A stretch of DNA of 20,216 bases, from the NCBI GenBank assembly GCA_031282905.1, contig JAITCV010000068.1, positions 1 to 20,216 of the forward strand. The letters run 5' to 3'. The stretch comes from Azoarcus sp. GTDB taxonomy: Bacteria; Pseudomonadota; Gammaproteobacteria; Burkholderiales; Rhodocyclaceae. Positions 1 to 7,120 of the stretch are shown here, piece by piece; position 1 is the first letter of the stretch; each line of letters starts with the position of its first letter. The notes under the pieces are model-generated. The model did not search any database and was not told the origin of the DNA. It saw only the letters and a list, made by a program, of their open reading frames with translations. The position numbers and the translations under genes were made by a program.

Positions 1-323
1 CTGCCTGCTTCCAGCCCCTTGCATGCCCAGATCAAGGGCCGATCGGGTTGATGGCGCAGGGCGCGCACGGTTTCGCGCAGCCCGGCAAACGGGGTGGCGA
101 TCAGGTACAGGTCGGCGCCATCGCTTGCTTCGTCGATAGTGGCGACCGGGGTGATATCGGCATTGAGCACGATGCCGGGCAGGTAACGCTGGTTTTTGCG
201 CGTGGCGCGCAGTTCGGCGACGTGGTCGGCCTCGCGTCCCCACAGCTTCACCTCATGGATGGCGGAGAAGGCTTGCGCCAGCGCGGTGCCCCAGGCGCCC
301 ATGCCGAAAATGGCGATTCTCAT
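1..323 (-). CDS. gpsA: Glycerol-3-phosphate dehydrogenase [NAD(P)+], N-terminal part
   Basis: The enzyme reduces dihydroxyacetone phosphate to sn-glycerol 3-phosphate, the backbone precursor of phospholipids, in the cytoplasm. The 107 visible residues start MRIAIFGMGAWGTALAQ, the GxGxWGTALA nucleotide-binding loop of GpsA, followed by the family block KNQRYLPG near residues 45-52 and by IWACKGLE near residues 98-105, where the family has its conserved WxxKG segment. The full protein is usually about 330 residues, so roughly two thirds lies beyond the left edge. The ATG at 323 lies 5 bases after the stop of the SH3-domain gene, so translation is probably coupled. gpsA downstream of secB and grxC is a standard proteobacterial arrangement. 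The family assignment is firm; only the 3' end is unseen. Confidence 0.95.
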   Translation of the reverse strand, partial: MRIAIFGMGAWGTALAQAFSAIHEVKLWGREADHVAELRATRKNQRYLPGIVLNADITPVATIDEASDGADLYLIATPFAGLRETVRALRHQPDRPLIWACKGLEAG

Positions 324-328
324 CGAAA

Positions 329-805
329 TCAGATTCCCCAGACTTCGCGCGCGCGCACGTAGCCGCTCTCGCCATCGGCATGACGAACCCTTACCCAGCC
401 ATCCGTAGTGATTTCGATGAAATCGAGCACCACGTCGCGGCTGACGTTGAACACCGCAGGGGCATTGTCATTGACTTCCTGCCTCACGGTCGCCTGCTCG
501 GCGGTGACGATCACGGTGCGTTTATGGGCGAGCGCGGTGGTTTCGATCCACGCGAATGGCGCGCCGCCGGACGGATCGCGCACCTTTACCCATTTGCCTT
601 CCTGCACCAGCAATTCCACCGGCGTGCCCGCACGCAGGATGGCAAGCTTGGCGCCCGTGTCGGAGGGCATGTCGTAGAGGATGACGTGCCGGGAAACAGA
701 GTCGTAATCGAGGGCGAAAACGGGGGAACTCACGAACATGCCCAGAACGCAGAGGGCACGAAGCGTGCCGCGTAAATGACTTGAGCGATTCGAACTCTGG
801 CTCAT
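329..805 (-). CDS. Secreted protein with two bacterial SH3 domains
   Basis: A 158-residue protein. Residues 1-31 form a signal peptide (basic start, hydrophobic LRALCVLGMFVSS, cleavage likely after VFA). Two SH3-like repeats follow, about 33-92 and 98-156; each has the GTPVELL/WVKVR or WVRVRHADG/GYVR pattern of bacterial SH3 folds. Such domains usually bind peptidoglycan or mediate envelope protein contacts, so a periplasmic role is inferred. The ATG at 805 is chosen because GAGGAAAC sits just upstream and the signal peptide begins there; the frame is open further upstream (to 1078), but that extension covers a repeat and overlaps secB. The gene lies between secB and gpsA, which are often adjacent. 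No enzymatic motif is visible and the exact role is unknown. Confidence 0.85.
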   Translation of the reverse strand: MSQSSNRSSHLRGTLRALCVLGMFVSSPVFALDYDSVSRHVILYDMPSDTGAKLAILRAGTPVELLVQEGKWVKVRDPSGGAPFAWIETTALAHKRTVIVTAEQATVRQEVNDNAPAVFNVSRDVVLDFIEITTDGWVRVRHADGESGYVRAREVWGI

Positions 806-846
806 GATGTTTCCTCGTTGATTGAAACAGATCGATTCAGTCATGC

Positions 847-951
847 CGTCATTGCGAGGGGCGGTGGCCTTTCCAGGAAGCCAGGTGAGAAGGAGCGGGC
901 AAGATGCCCGCGCCCATGGGTCGCCACGCCGTGTCGTTTCTCGCAATGACG
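847..951. repeat. Small inverted-repeat element (REP/MITE-like)
   Basis: Twelve-base perfect inverted ends, CGTCATTGCGAG at 847-858 and its complement at 940-951, bracket about 80 bases between secB and the SH3 gene. GTCATTGCGAG ends of this kind are common in dispersed noncoding repeats of proteobacteria. The interior has no supported gene. The transcript would fold into a long hairpin, which could affect mRNA stability inside the operon; that is inference. Confidence 0.55.
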
Positions 952-968
952 ATGCGTTTGCGGTTTGA

Positions 969-1451
969 TTATTGCGCCGCGCCGTTGGTGCTGCCATTGG
1001 CCTGTTGCTGCTGCTGGCGAGCCTGGTAGATCGCCTCGAAATTGACCGGGGCGAGCAGGATCGGCGGGAAACCCGCACGGGTGATGGCGTCGGAGATGGT
1101 CTCGCGGGCGTAGGGAAAGAGGATGTTCGGGCAACCGATCAGCGTGACCAGTTCGAGCTCGTTCTCGGGCACGTTGCGAATCTGGAAAATTCCCGCCTGG
1201 GTGGTTTCGACCAGGAACAAGGTGCGATCCTCACTCACGGTGGCCTTCACGGTGATGGTGAGTTTCACTTCGTGGAGACCGTCGTCGATCGAGGTGCCCT
1301 CGGTGCGAAGCTGGACGTTGATCTGGGGGTTCTCGTTGACAAGAAATATCTTGGGAGCATTGGGTACTTCGATCGAAAGATCCCTGACATAGATTTTCTC
1401 GATCGAGAATACGGGTTGTTGCGCGGCTTGCTGCGGGTTGTTGTCGGCCAT
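969..1451 (-). CDS. secB: Protein-export chaperone SecB
   Basis: SecB is a cytoplasmic homotetrameric chaperone that keeps precursor proteins unfolded and delivers them to SecA at the Sec translocon. The 160-residue product (E. coli SecB is about 155) starts MADNNPQQAAQQPVFSIEKI and carries the family blocks YVRDLSIEVPNAP (22-34), EVKLTITVKA (62-71), the AGIFQI region near 86-91 and the strongly conserved LFPYARETISDAITRAGFPP near 112-131. The tail is rich in Gln and Asn, as usual for the mobile SecB C-terminus. The ATG at 1451 has an AGGT about 10 bases upstream. It lies 50 bases downstream of grxC and belongs to the same minus-strand unit. Confidence 0.97.
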   Translation of the reverse strand: MADNNPQQAAQQPVFSIEKIYVRDLSIEVPNAPKIFLVNENPQINVQLRTEGTSIDDGLHEVKLTITVKATVSEDRTLFLVETTQAGIFQIRNVPENELELVTLIGCPNILFPYARETISDAITRAGFPPILLAPVNFEAIYQARQQQQQANGSTNGAAQ

Positions 1452-1501
1452 GTGATGTCTACCTGATTGATTGGTTGGTTGGCTTGGAAAAAAACGAATG
1501 A

Positions 1502-1765
1502 TCAGCCCGCATCCTGAAGCAGGGGGGCAAGTTTTCCCTGATGATCAAGGGATTGAAGCTCCTCGCAACCGCCGATGTGACGGTCGTCGATGAAGATTTG
1601 CGGCACGGTGCGGCGGCCAGTGATCCGCATCATCTCGTCGCGGCGTTCGGGGTCGAGGTCAACACGGATCTCCTCGATGCCGGCTACGCCACGCGCGGCG
1701 AGCAACTTCTTGGCGCGGATGCAAAATGGGCAGACTGCGGTGGTGTACATGCGGATGTGGGGCAT
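1502..1765 (-). CDS. grxC: Glutaredoxin 3 (GrxC)
   Basis: A small cytoplasmic dithiol glutaredoxin that reduces protein disulfides and glutathione mixed disulfides using glutathione. With the start at 1765 the protein is 87 residues, the normal GrxC length. The active-site CPFC is at Cys12/Cys15 (YTTAVCPFC), TVPQIFID supplies the conserved cis-proline segment, and GGCEEL is the C-terminal glutathione-binding block. An upstream ATG at 1783 overlaps the rhodanese stop (ATGA) and would add six residues; a longer frame to 1822 would overlap the rhodanese gene and is unlikely. Its position between rhodanese and secB is typical and places thiol chemistry in this operon. Confidence 0.95.
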   Translation of the reverse strand: MPHIRMYTTAVCPFCIRAKKLLAARGVAGIEEIRVDLDPERRDEMMRITGRRTVPQIFIDDRHIGGCEELQSLDHQGKLAPLLQDAG

Positions 1766-1779
1766 TGCGCGTACCGGCC

Positions 1780-2202
1780 TCATTTCCGCTTGCGGCTGAT
1801 GGGCTGGCTGGCTTTTTCCCACTCGAAGAAACCGCCACGCAGGTTGTAGAGCCGGGTGAAACCGGATTTCTTCAGGGTGGCGACGGCGGCGGCGGCGCGC
1901 GAACCGTTGGCGCAGTACAGGATCAGCGGGCGTTCGCGGAATTTATCGAGTTCGCCGCTACGGCGTTCGAATTCGGCAAACGGCAAATGACGGGCATTGG
2001 GCAGATGGCCCTGGTCGAATTCCCCCTGCGGACGGACATCGACCACGACCGCATCCTCGCGGTTGATGAGCAAGATGGCGCTGAGCGGGCTGACCAGGGT
2101 CTTGTCACCCTGTTGGCGGATGAAATCGACCAGCAGCCAAGCCCCCGAGGCGGTGGCGAGCAAGGCCCAGATCATGTTCAGGTTTTGTTGCAGAAACTCC
2201 AC
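1780..2202 (-). CDS. Membrane-anchored rhodanese-like sulfurtransferase
   Basis: A 140-residue protein: one N-terminal membrane segment at about residues 8-27 (NMIWALLATASGAWLLVDF), then a single rhodanese domain at about 38-135 facing the cytoplasm by inference. The catalytic loop is CANGSR with Cys97, preceded by VVVDVRPQGEFDQGHLPNA, the usual rhodanese signature. Rhodaneses carry persulfide sulfur on the active cysteine. A GTG start at 2202 is chosen because the MEFLQ-type N-terminus matches homologues and GGAG lies 10 bases upstream; the ATG at residue 10 is inside the membrane segment. Its 3' end overlaps one possible grxC start. The ArsR-type regulator directly upstream probably controls it. 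Confidence 0.9.
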   Translation of the reverse strand: MEFLQQNLNMIWALLATASGAWLLVDFIRQQGDKTLVSPLSAILLINREDAVVVDVRPQGEFDQGHLPNARHLPFAEFERRSGELDKFRERPLILYCANGSRAAAAVATLKKSGFTRLYNLRGGFFEWEKASQPISRKRK

Positions 2203-2260
2203 GTTGGAAAGACTCCGGGGAAAGGTGAGGGGTACTCGTTCAGAAACGGCTTGAAGGCGG

Positions 2261-2572
2261 TTACCAAATTTGCGGCGGAGAACAGAATACATCACGAATC
2301 TGGCCGATGATCTGGAGCATGCGCGAGTCGCCGACCCGGTAATAGACACGGTTGGCGTTCCTGCGGGCATGCAGCACGCCCTTGTCGCGCAGGATGGACA
2401 GATGCTGGGAGATATTGCTCTGCGTGGTGCCGACCGCTTCGAGGATGTCCTGGACACAACGCTCGGAATCGCCGAGCACGCACAGGATGCGCAGGCGCAG
2501 TGGATGGGCGATCGCCTTGAGCACGCGCGCGGCGGTTTCGATGTGTTCCTGATGATCGATGAGCGTGGTCAC
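2261..2572 (-). CDS. ArsR-family regulator, probable persulfide/thiol sensor
   Basis: A 103-residue winged-helix repressor. The body LKAIAHPLRLRILCVL and the recognition helix TTQSNISQHLSILRDKGVL (about 49-67), followed by the wing ARRNANRVYYRV, are diagnostic for ArsR/SmtB proteins. Cys31 (in RILCVL) and Cys97 (in DVFC) are 66 residues apart, the spacing recalled for the persulfide sensors SqrR and BigR and matching the layout of E. coli YgaV. The metal-binding ELCVCDL box is reduced to ERCVQDI with one cysteine, which argues against arsenic sensing. The start is GTG at 2572; no better ATG exists. It sits 58 bases upstream of the rhodanese gene, mirroring the ygaV-ygaP pair. Family is certain; the ligand is inferred. 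Confidence 0.88.
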   Translation of the reverse strand: MTTLIDHQEHIETAARVLKAIAHPLRLRILCVLGDSERCVQDILEAVGTTQSNISQHLSILRDKGVLHARRNANRVYYRVGDSRMLQIIGQIRDVFCSPPQIW

Positions 2573-2598
2573 GGAAATAGAAAACCGGCAAAACCGTT

Positions 2599-2613
2599 AG
2601 TATAGGATATATC
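2599..2613 (-). promoter_or_regulatory. Candidate -10 and ArsR operator upstream of the regulator gene
   Basis: Read on the minus strand, TATACT (2604-2599) is a good -10 hexamer about 27 bases before the GTG start, and no strong -35 is seen. It lies in an AT-rich stretch with two TATA blocks separated by GGA on the plus strand, unlike the GC-rich surroundings. An autoregulatory site here would fit the family, but the dyad is weak. Confidence 0.35.
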
Positions 2614-2714
2614 ATGTGCGGTTGTGCGGATATGGACGGATATGGATGCCGCCCATACGGCGGCTTCGCCCCCCTTCTCCCTTCCAACTTACTCTCATCG
2701 AATCATCTCTCCCC

Positions 2715-3464
2715 ATGTACAAGATCGTGTTGCTTCGCCATGGCGAATCTGTCTGGAACAAGGAAAATCGCTTCACTGGCTGGACGGACGTGGATTTGAG
2801 CGCACAGGGCGTAACCGAGGCCCATGCCGCCGGACAGTTGCTGAAGCGCGAGGGCCATGCCTTCGATCTTGCCTATACCTCGGTGCTCAAGCGCGCCAAC
2901 AAGACGCTCAACATCGTGCTCGAAGAGCTCGACGCGCTGTGGCTGCCGGTCGAGCACTCCTGGCGTCTGAACGAGCGCCACTACGGCGCCCTGCAAGGCT
3001 TGAACAAGGCCGAGACCGCCGCGCGATATGGCGATGAACAGGTATTGATCTGGCGTCGTTCCTACGATATCGCGCCCGAGCCGCTCGCCGAGGACGACCC
3101 CAGGCTCACCTTCGACGATCCGCGTTACGCGGGGCTTGCACACGCGGATTTTCCCCGCACCGAATGTCTGCGCAATACCGTGGCGCGGGTGGTGCCCTAC
3201 TGGGAAACCGTGATCGCGCCCAACATCCTCGCGGGCCGCCGTATCCTGATCGCCGCTCACGGCAACAGTCTGCGCGCGTTGATCAAATATCTCGACCGCA
3301 TTGCCGACGCCGACATCGTCGGGCTCGACATCCCGACCGCACAGCCGCTGGTCTATGAACTGGACGCCAACCTGCGTCCGCTCGAGCATCATTACCTTGC
3401 CGACGAGGACACCATCCGCGCCGCGCAGGCAGCGGTAGCGAATCAGGGCAAGGCGAGAGGCTGA
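2715..3464 (+). CDS. gpmA: 2,3-bisphosphoglycerate-dependent phosphoglycerate mutase
   Basis: Interconverts 3- and 2-phosphoglycerate in glycolysis and gluconeogenesis through a phosphohistidine intermediate. The 249-residue product matches the usual length. The catalytic RHGES (Arg8, His9, Gly10) opens the protein, NRFTGWTDVDLS follows, RLNERHYGALQGLNK contains the proton donor Glu87, and AAHGNSLR contains the second catalytic His182. The ATG at 2715 is set by the MYKIVLLRHGE N-terminus; an upstream frame to 2616 is open but has no family homology. No clear Shine-Dalgarno precedes this ATG. The EnvC-like gene begins 7 bases after its stop, a pairing common in betaproteobacteria. Confidence 0.97.
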   Translation: MYKIVLLRHGESVWNKENRFTGWTDVDLSAQGVTEAHAAGQLLKREGHAFDLAYTSVLKRANKTLNIVLEELDALWLPVEHSWRLNERHYGALQGLNKAETAARYGDEQVLIWRRSYDIAPEPLAEDDPRLTFDDPRYAGLAHADFPRTECLRNTVARVVPYWETVIAPNILAGRRILIAAHGNSLRALIKYLDRIADADIVGLDIPTAQPLVYELDANLRPLEHHYLADEDTIRAAQAAVANQGKARG

Positions 3465-3471
3465 TCCGAAA

Positions 3472-4758
3472 ATGAGGCTTCGGGCAGCCTGTCTGTTGGT
3501 ATTGGCGCTGGGCTACGGCCTCGCGCCACCGGCGGCGCAAGCCCAGAACGATGCGGAAATCAGCGAAAAGCGCTCCGATCTCGACGATCTCAAGCGTCGC
3601 ATCCGCGAGTTGCAACGCGACCTGGACAAGGGCGAAGCCGAGCGTTCGAGCGCGGCGAAGGCGGTGATCGAGGCGCAGCGCGAGCTATCGAAGGCCGCGC
3701 GCGCCCTGCAAAGACTGGTCGCCGAACGGCGAGACGCCGAGCGCAAGCTGACCATACTGGAAGCCGAGCAGCGCGAAATCGAAACGCGCATCCGTTCGCG
3801 TCGGGACGAACTCGCAAGCTGGCTGCGACGGCATTACATGCATGGCGCGGCCGACGGCGTGGCGCCGTTCCTGTCGGCGCTCGACCCCAACCAGATCGCC
3901 CGCGATGCGTTTTACCTCGAAGCGCTCGGTCGCGCCCGCTTGGCCTTGATCGATGGCCTGCGCGCCGATTTGCATCTCAGGACAACGCGCGCGGCGGAAA
4001 TCGACGCGCGTCGTGAAGAACTGGCCCGTCTGGAAGAAAACCAGCGCGCGCGACAGCAGCAATTGGCGGAATTGCACGCCCAGCGCCGCGAAGCATTGGC
4101 GAATATCTCCGCCCAGTTGAGTTCCCGCCATGCCGAGGTCGATGCCCTCAAAGCCGATGAAGCAAGTCTCGCCCGCCTGATCGACATGCTGGCCCAGCGC
4201 GCGCGCGAAACCGCGGCGCGCCAGGCGCGGCTGGAAGCCGAACGCGCGGCGCAAAACGCCGCCACGACCCAAAACGCCGCCGTGACGCGCCTCTCTCCAG
4301 ACGGACGGCATATCGGCGAGCCCGTGGTGGGCGAGATTCGTCATGCCGTGCCCGCCGTGAATTTTGCCAAGTTGCGCGGGCAATTGCGCTTTCCGGTAAC
4401 CGGCGAGTTATCGAGCCGTTTCGGCGCACAGCGCGTGGGGGGGGGCACGACCTGGAAAGGCGTGTTCATCCGCGCGGCCAACGGCGCGGAAGTCCGCGCG
4501 GTCGGCCAGGGTGAAGTCGTGTTCTCGGACTGGCTGCGTGGTTACGGCAACCTGTTGATCATCGATCATGGCGGAGAATATCTTTCCGTCTATGGCAATA
4601 ACGACGTGCTCTACAAAGAAGTCGGCGACACCGTGTACGCTGGCGACACGATTGCCAGCGTTGGCGAGAGCGGAGTCGGGCCGGAATCCGGCTTATACTT
4701 CGAGATTCGTCATCAAGGACAGGCTATCGACCCCATGCAATGGGTCCGGCGCGAATAG
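3472..4758 (+). CDS. EnvC-like murein hydrolase activator (M23/LytM fold)
   Basis: A 428-residue periplasmic protein: signal peptide at 1-25 (LLVLALGYGLAPPAAQAQ), a long charged coiled coil at about 26-280 rich in Glu, Arg and Ala, then a LytM/M23 domain at about 300-428. The domain has lost most zinc ligands seen in active M23 peptidases: the HxxxD site reads WKGVF, and the HLH motif reads GLYFEI, although HGGEY keeps one histidine. Coiled coil plus degenerate LytM is the EnvC architecture, in which the protein activates septal amidases rather than cutting peptidoglycan itself; that function is inferred from family knowledge. It is packed between gpmA and ctpA, a usual neighbourhood for this family. 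Confidence 0.9.
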   Translation: MRLRAACLLVLALGYGLAPPAAQAQNDAEISEKRSDLDDLKRRIRELQRDLDKGEAERSSAAKAVIEAQRELSKAARALQRLVAERRDAERKLTILEAEQREIETRIRSRRDELASWLRRHYMHGAADGVAPFLSALDPNQIARDAFYLEALGRARLALIDGLRADLHLRTTRAAEIDARREELARLEENQRARQQQLAELHAQRREALANISAQLSSRHAEVDALKADEASLARLIDMLAQRARETAARQARLEAERAAQNAATTQNAAVTRLSPDGRHIGEPVVGEIRHAVPAVNFAKLRGQLRFPVTGELSSRFGAQRVGGGTTWKGVFIRAANGAEVRAVGQGEVVFSDWLRGYGNLLIIDHGGEYLSVYGNNDVLYKEVGDTVYAGDTIASVGESGVGPESGLYFEIRHQGQAIDPMQWVRRE

Positions 4759-4801
4759 TCGTGATTGCTGTATTTTCCCCTTTTCTTTCGTTGGAGTACC
4801 C

Positions 4802-6187
4802 ATGCCCAACTTCAAGTTGAAGCAGACCGTGAAACAAGCCGCCAATCAAGCCGGGCTGGTGATGGTCGGTCTATTTGTCGGCGTCGTGTTGAGCCTGAAC
4901 TTTTCCGCCAGTGCCGACAACGTGAAAAGCGCCTCCCTGCCGGTCGAGGAATTGCGCGCCTTTGCCGACGTGTTCAATGCGATCAAGCAAGACTATGTCG
5001 AGCCGATCGATGACAAAAAACTGGTTACGCATGCAATAGGCGGCATGCTGGCCGGACTTGATCCGCATTCGGCCTATCTCGACGTCGAAGCGTTCAAGGA
5101 ACTCCAGGTCGGCACCCAAGGCGAATTCGGCGGCCTGGGCATCGAAGTCGGACAGGAGGACGGCTTCATCAAGGTCGTGTCGCCGATCGAAGACACCCCC
5201 GCGTTCCGCGCCGGTCTCCAGGCCGGGGATCTGATCATCAAGATCGACGACGCCCCGGTGAAGGGCATGAACCTCAACGACGCCGTCAAGCGCATGCGCG
5301 GCAAACCCAACACCCAGATCACCCTCACCATCGCGCGGAAAACCGAAGCGAACCCGATCGTGGTGACCCTGACCCGCGAGATCATCAAGGTGCACAGTGT
5401 CAAATCCAAGCTGATCGAAGCCGGATATGGTTATCTGAGAGTGACCCAGTTCCAGGAAAACACCCCCAGCGCGGTTGTCGAGCACCTGAACAAGCTGGCA
5501 AAACCCGTGGCGCTCAAGGGCCTGGTGCTCGATCTGCGCAATGATCCGGGCGGACTGCTCAACAGCGCGATCGGCGTGGGCGCGGCCTTTTTGTCGGAAG
5601 GCGCGGCCGTGGTATCGACCAATGGCCGTTCCGCCGATGCCCACCGTGAATTCCGCGTCACCCCCGAGGACTACCTGCGCGGCAGCAATGTGGATTTCAT
5701 GCGCGCGTTGCCGGGCTGGGCGCGTGAAGTGCCGATGGTGGTACTGGTCAATGGCGGTTCGGCCTCGGCCTCCGAAATCGTCGCTGGCGCGCTCCAGGAC
5801 CACAAGCGCGCGATCGTCATGGGCACGCGCACCTTCGGCAAGGGCTCGGTGCAAACCATCCTGCCGCTCAACAATTCCACCGCGATCAAGCTGACCACCG
5901 CGCGCTACTACACCCCCAGCGGACGTTCGATCCAGGCCAAGGGCATCGAACCCGACATCGTGGTCGAAGAATCCGCCAACGGGTCGGCGCGTCGGCTCCG
6001 CGAAGCCGATCTCGACGGCCACCTGGGCAACGACCGTGACGCCGATGACCAAGCCAATGAAGGCGAAGACCGGGAAGTCGCCGAACCGCTCCGTTTCGAA
6101 CTGGCCGGCGAAAACGATTACCAACTCAGCCAGGCGATAAACCTGCTCAAGGGGCTGCAAATCGTGCAAGAGCGCGCCAGTAAATAA
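4802..6187 (+). CDS. ctpA: Carboxy-terminal processing protease, S41 family (CtpA-type)
   Basis: A 461-residue membrane-anchored or secreted periplasmic serine protease that trims or degrades envelope proteins from their C-termini. A hydrophobic segment at 17-36 (AGLVMVGLFVGVVLSLNFSA) is the signal or anchor. A PDZ domain covers about 98-190 (GGLGIEVG, AGLQAGDLIIKIDD). The protease core holds LVLDLRNDPGG (241-251), the SASASE motif with nucleophile Ser322 and the general base Lys347 in GTRTFGKGS; the 25-residue Ser-Lys spacing agrees with E. coli Prc. The ATG at 4802 follows TTGGAG with good spacing; the frame stays open upstream but only over the envC gene. The acidic stretch near 405-425 is probably a linker. 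It follows the EnvC-like gene by 43 bases. Confidence 0.95.
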   Translation: MPNFKLKQTVKQAANQAGLVMVGLFVGVVLSLNFSASADNVKSASLPVEELRAFADVFNAIKQDYVEPIDDKKLVTHAIGGMLAGLDPHSAYLDVEAFKELQVGTQGEFGGLGIEVGQEDGFIKVVSPIEDTPAFRAGLQAGDLIIKIDDAPVKGMNLNDAVKRMRGKPNTQITLTIARKTEANPIVVTLTREIIKVHSVKSKLIEAGYGYLRVTQFQENTPSAVVEHLNKLAKPVALKGLVLDLRNDPGGLLNSAIGVGAAFLSEGAAVVSTNGRSADAHREFRVTPEDYLRGSNVDFMRALPGWAREVPMVVLVNGGSASASEIVAGALQDHKRAIVMGTRTFGKGSVQTILPLNNSTAIKLTTARYYTPSGRSIQAKGIEPDIVVEESANGSARRLREADLDGHLGNDRDADDQANEGEDREVAEPLRFELAGENDYQLSQAINLLKGLQIVQERASK

Positions 6188-6247
6188 ACAGGTCAAAGCG
6201 GCGTCCACCTCGCGGGTAAAATCCGCTCGCACCGTGGCCGCCGCTTC

Positions 6248-6277
6248 GAGCCGGAAATCGAAGAGCCGGAAATCGAA
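6248..6277 (+). repeat. 15-base tandem direct repeat
   Basis: GAGCCGGAAATCGAA occurs twice in immediate succession (6248-6262 and 6263-6277) in the noncoding stretch between ctpA and the decayed gene. It is probably replication slippage; no function is seen. Confidence 0.7.
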
Positions 6278-6303
6278 GCGAAGATTGGAAAAGGCGTAAA
6301 ACC

Positions 6304-6829
6304 ATGAATCGACGGGATTTCCTCTACTTTTCCACTCTGGCTGGGCTATGTCCATGCTGTTGAGTTCAAATGGCTGTCTCTATCCGATTTGGGGCATGTC
6401 AGCGATTACATGTTTGGTGTATTTTCACCGGCAGGTTGGTTCGAGCAAATCCATAAACCTATGACAGTAATCCGTTTTTACTTGCCCATAGAAGAATTAC
6501 GCGGAGAAGGGAAACAAAAATTCGAGCAACTGTTATTGCAATTTTGCCAGATTCTGCGGCCCCTGCATGGCGCGGCAGGTTTGGGGATACAGGAGTGCCA
6601 GCCATGGCGTTTGGACGGGCAAGGAAGCGCCGAGCATGGCGATGCGGTGGGTGAGCTCGCGGTGGGCGTTTTCTTGGGGGTCTTTCTCGGCCAAGCAACC
6701 TGGCGGCTTGCCATTCAAGCGGGTCGAACACTTCGCTGGCAGGCGCTTGGTCAGGCGGGCGTCCGCCCATCTCTGCTGAGTTTGGCATTTTTACCGAACC
6801 ACGCAAAAGGCGTTTCTGGGGGGCATTGA
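6304..6829 (+). pseudogene. Decayed DUF3396-like gene with Tat-like start
   Basis: Two overlapping frames hold parts of what may be one gene. From ATG 6304 a 19-residue peptide MNRRDFLYFSTLAGL... carries a textbook twin-arginine signal and stops at 6361-6363. In another frame, open from 6308, GYVHAVEFKWLSLSDL continues into MTVIRFYLPIEELRG and LRPLHGAAGLGIQ, which resemble the N-terminal half of DUF3396 proteins (a family that includes type VI immunity proteins). A one-base deletion near 6343 would join them, with VHA/VEF as a plausible cleavage site. Beyond about 6600 family resemblance fades, although the frame runs to 6829. I read this as a frameshifted, truncated relic. The DUF3396 match is by eye and the Tat reading could be coincidence. 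Confidence 0.45.
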
Positions 6830-6948
6830 GCTCGCAAGGGAAGCCGGAAGTGATGTTTTCACATGGCTCGGTGTTGCTGAAGAACCACGAGCAAAGCGGC
6901 GCACAAGCACACGCTCTGCCCGCAGGCGAAAGAGAAAGCAAGAATTGC

Positions 6949-6977
6949 TTGACCGCAGCGCACGCCCTGCATAGAAT
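6949..6977 (+). promoter_or_regulatory. Sigma-70 promoter of tRNA-Asn
   Basis: The -35 TTGACC (6949-6954) and -10 TAGAAT (6972-6977) are separated by 17 bases. A GC-rich stretch (gcgcgcc) follows the -10, as expected for a stringently controlled stable-RNA promoter. The tRNA begins 13 bases downstream of the -10, so the 5' leader would be only a few bases. Confidence 0.8.
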
Positions 6978-6990
6978 GCGCGCCTCGCGT

Positions 6991-7066
6991 TCCTCGATAG
7001 CTCAGTCGGTAGAGCGACGGACTGTTAATCCGCAGGTCCCTGGTTCGAGCCCAGGTCGAGGAGCCA
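6991..7066 (+). tRNA. tRNA-Asn (anticodon GTT)
   Basis: A complete 76-base cloverleaf: 7-bp acceptor stem TCCTCGA/TCGAGGA, D arm GCTC...GAGC, anticodon GTT at 7024-7026 in loop CTGTTAA, T arm CCTGG-TTCGAGC-CCAGG, discriminator G and an encoded CCA. The first anticodon-stem pair is A-C, the only mismatch. It reads asparagine codons AAC and AAU. It stands alone, between a decayed gene and a gene-free stretch; tRNA genes are frequent integration sites, but I found no copy of its 3' end downstream in this window. Confidence 0.97.
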
Positions 7067-7071
7067 ACAAA

Positions 7072-7120
7072 ATGAACTCGCTTCTGTAGCTCGTTTCTGT
7101 ATGATTCCACGCGAGTTCAT
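7072..7120 (+). repeat. 10-base inverted repeat just after tRNA-Asn
   Basis: ATGAACTCGC at 7072-7081 is exactly complementary to 7111-7120, with a 29-base loop that contains TTCTGTA twice. No T run follows, so it is not a standard intrinsic terminator. It may help end or process the tRNA transcript. Confidence 0.4.

Noticed and set aside
2261..2572. ArsR regulator as an arsenic or metal sensor
   Set aside because: The ELCVCDL metal site is not intact and no arsenic-resistance gene is adjacent.
4871..6355. A 494-codon minus-strand frame opposite ctpA
   Set aside because: It is the antisense shadow of a clear S41 protease, a usual effect of high GC; it has no domain and no ribosome site.
6859..7110. 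Minus-strand frame with TWARTRDLRINSPSLYRLSYRG over the tRNA
   Set aside because: This peptide is the well-known false translation of a tRNA gene in reverse.
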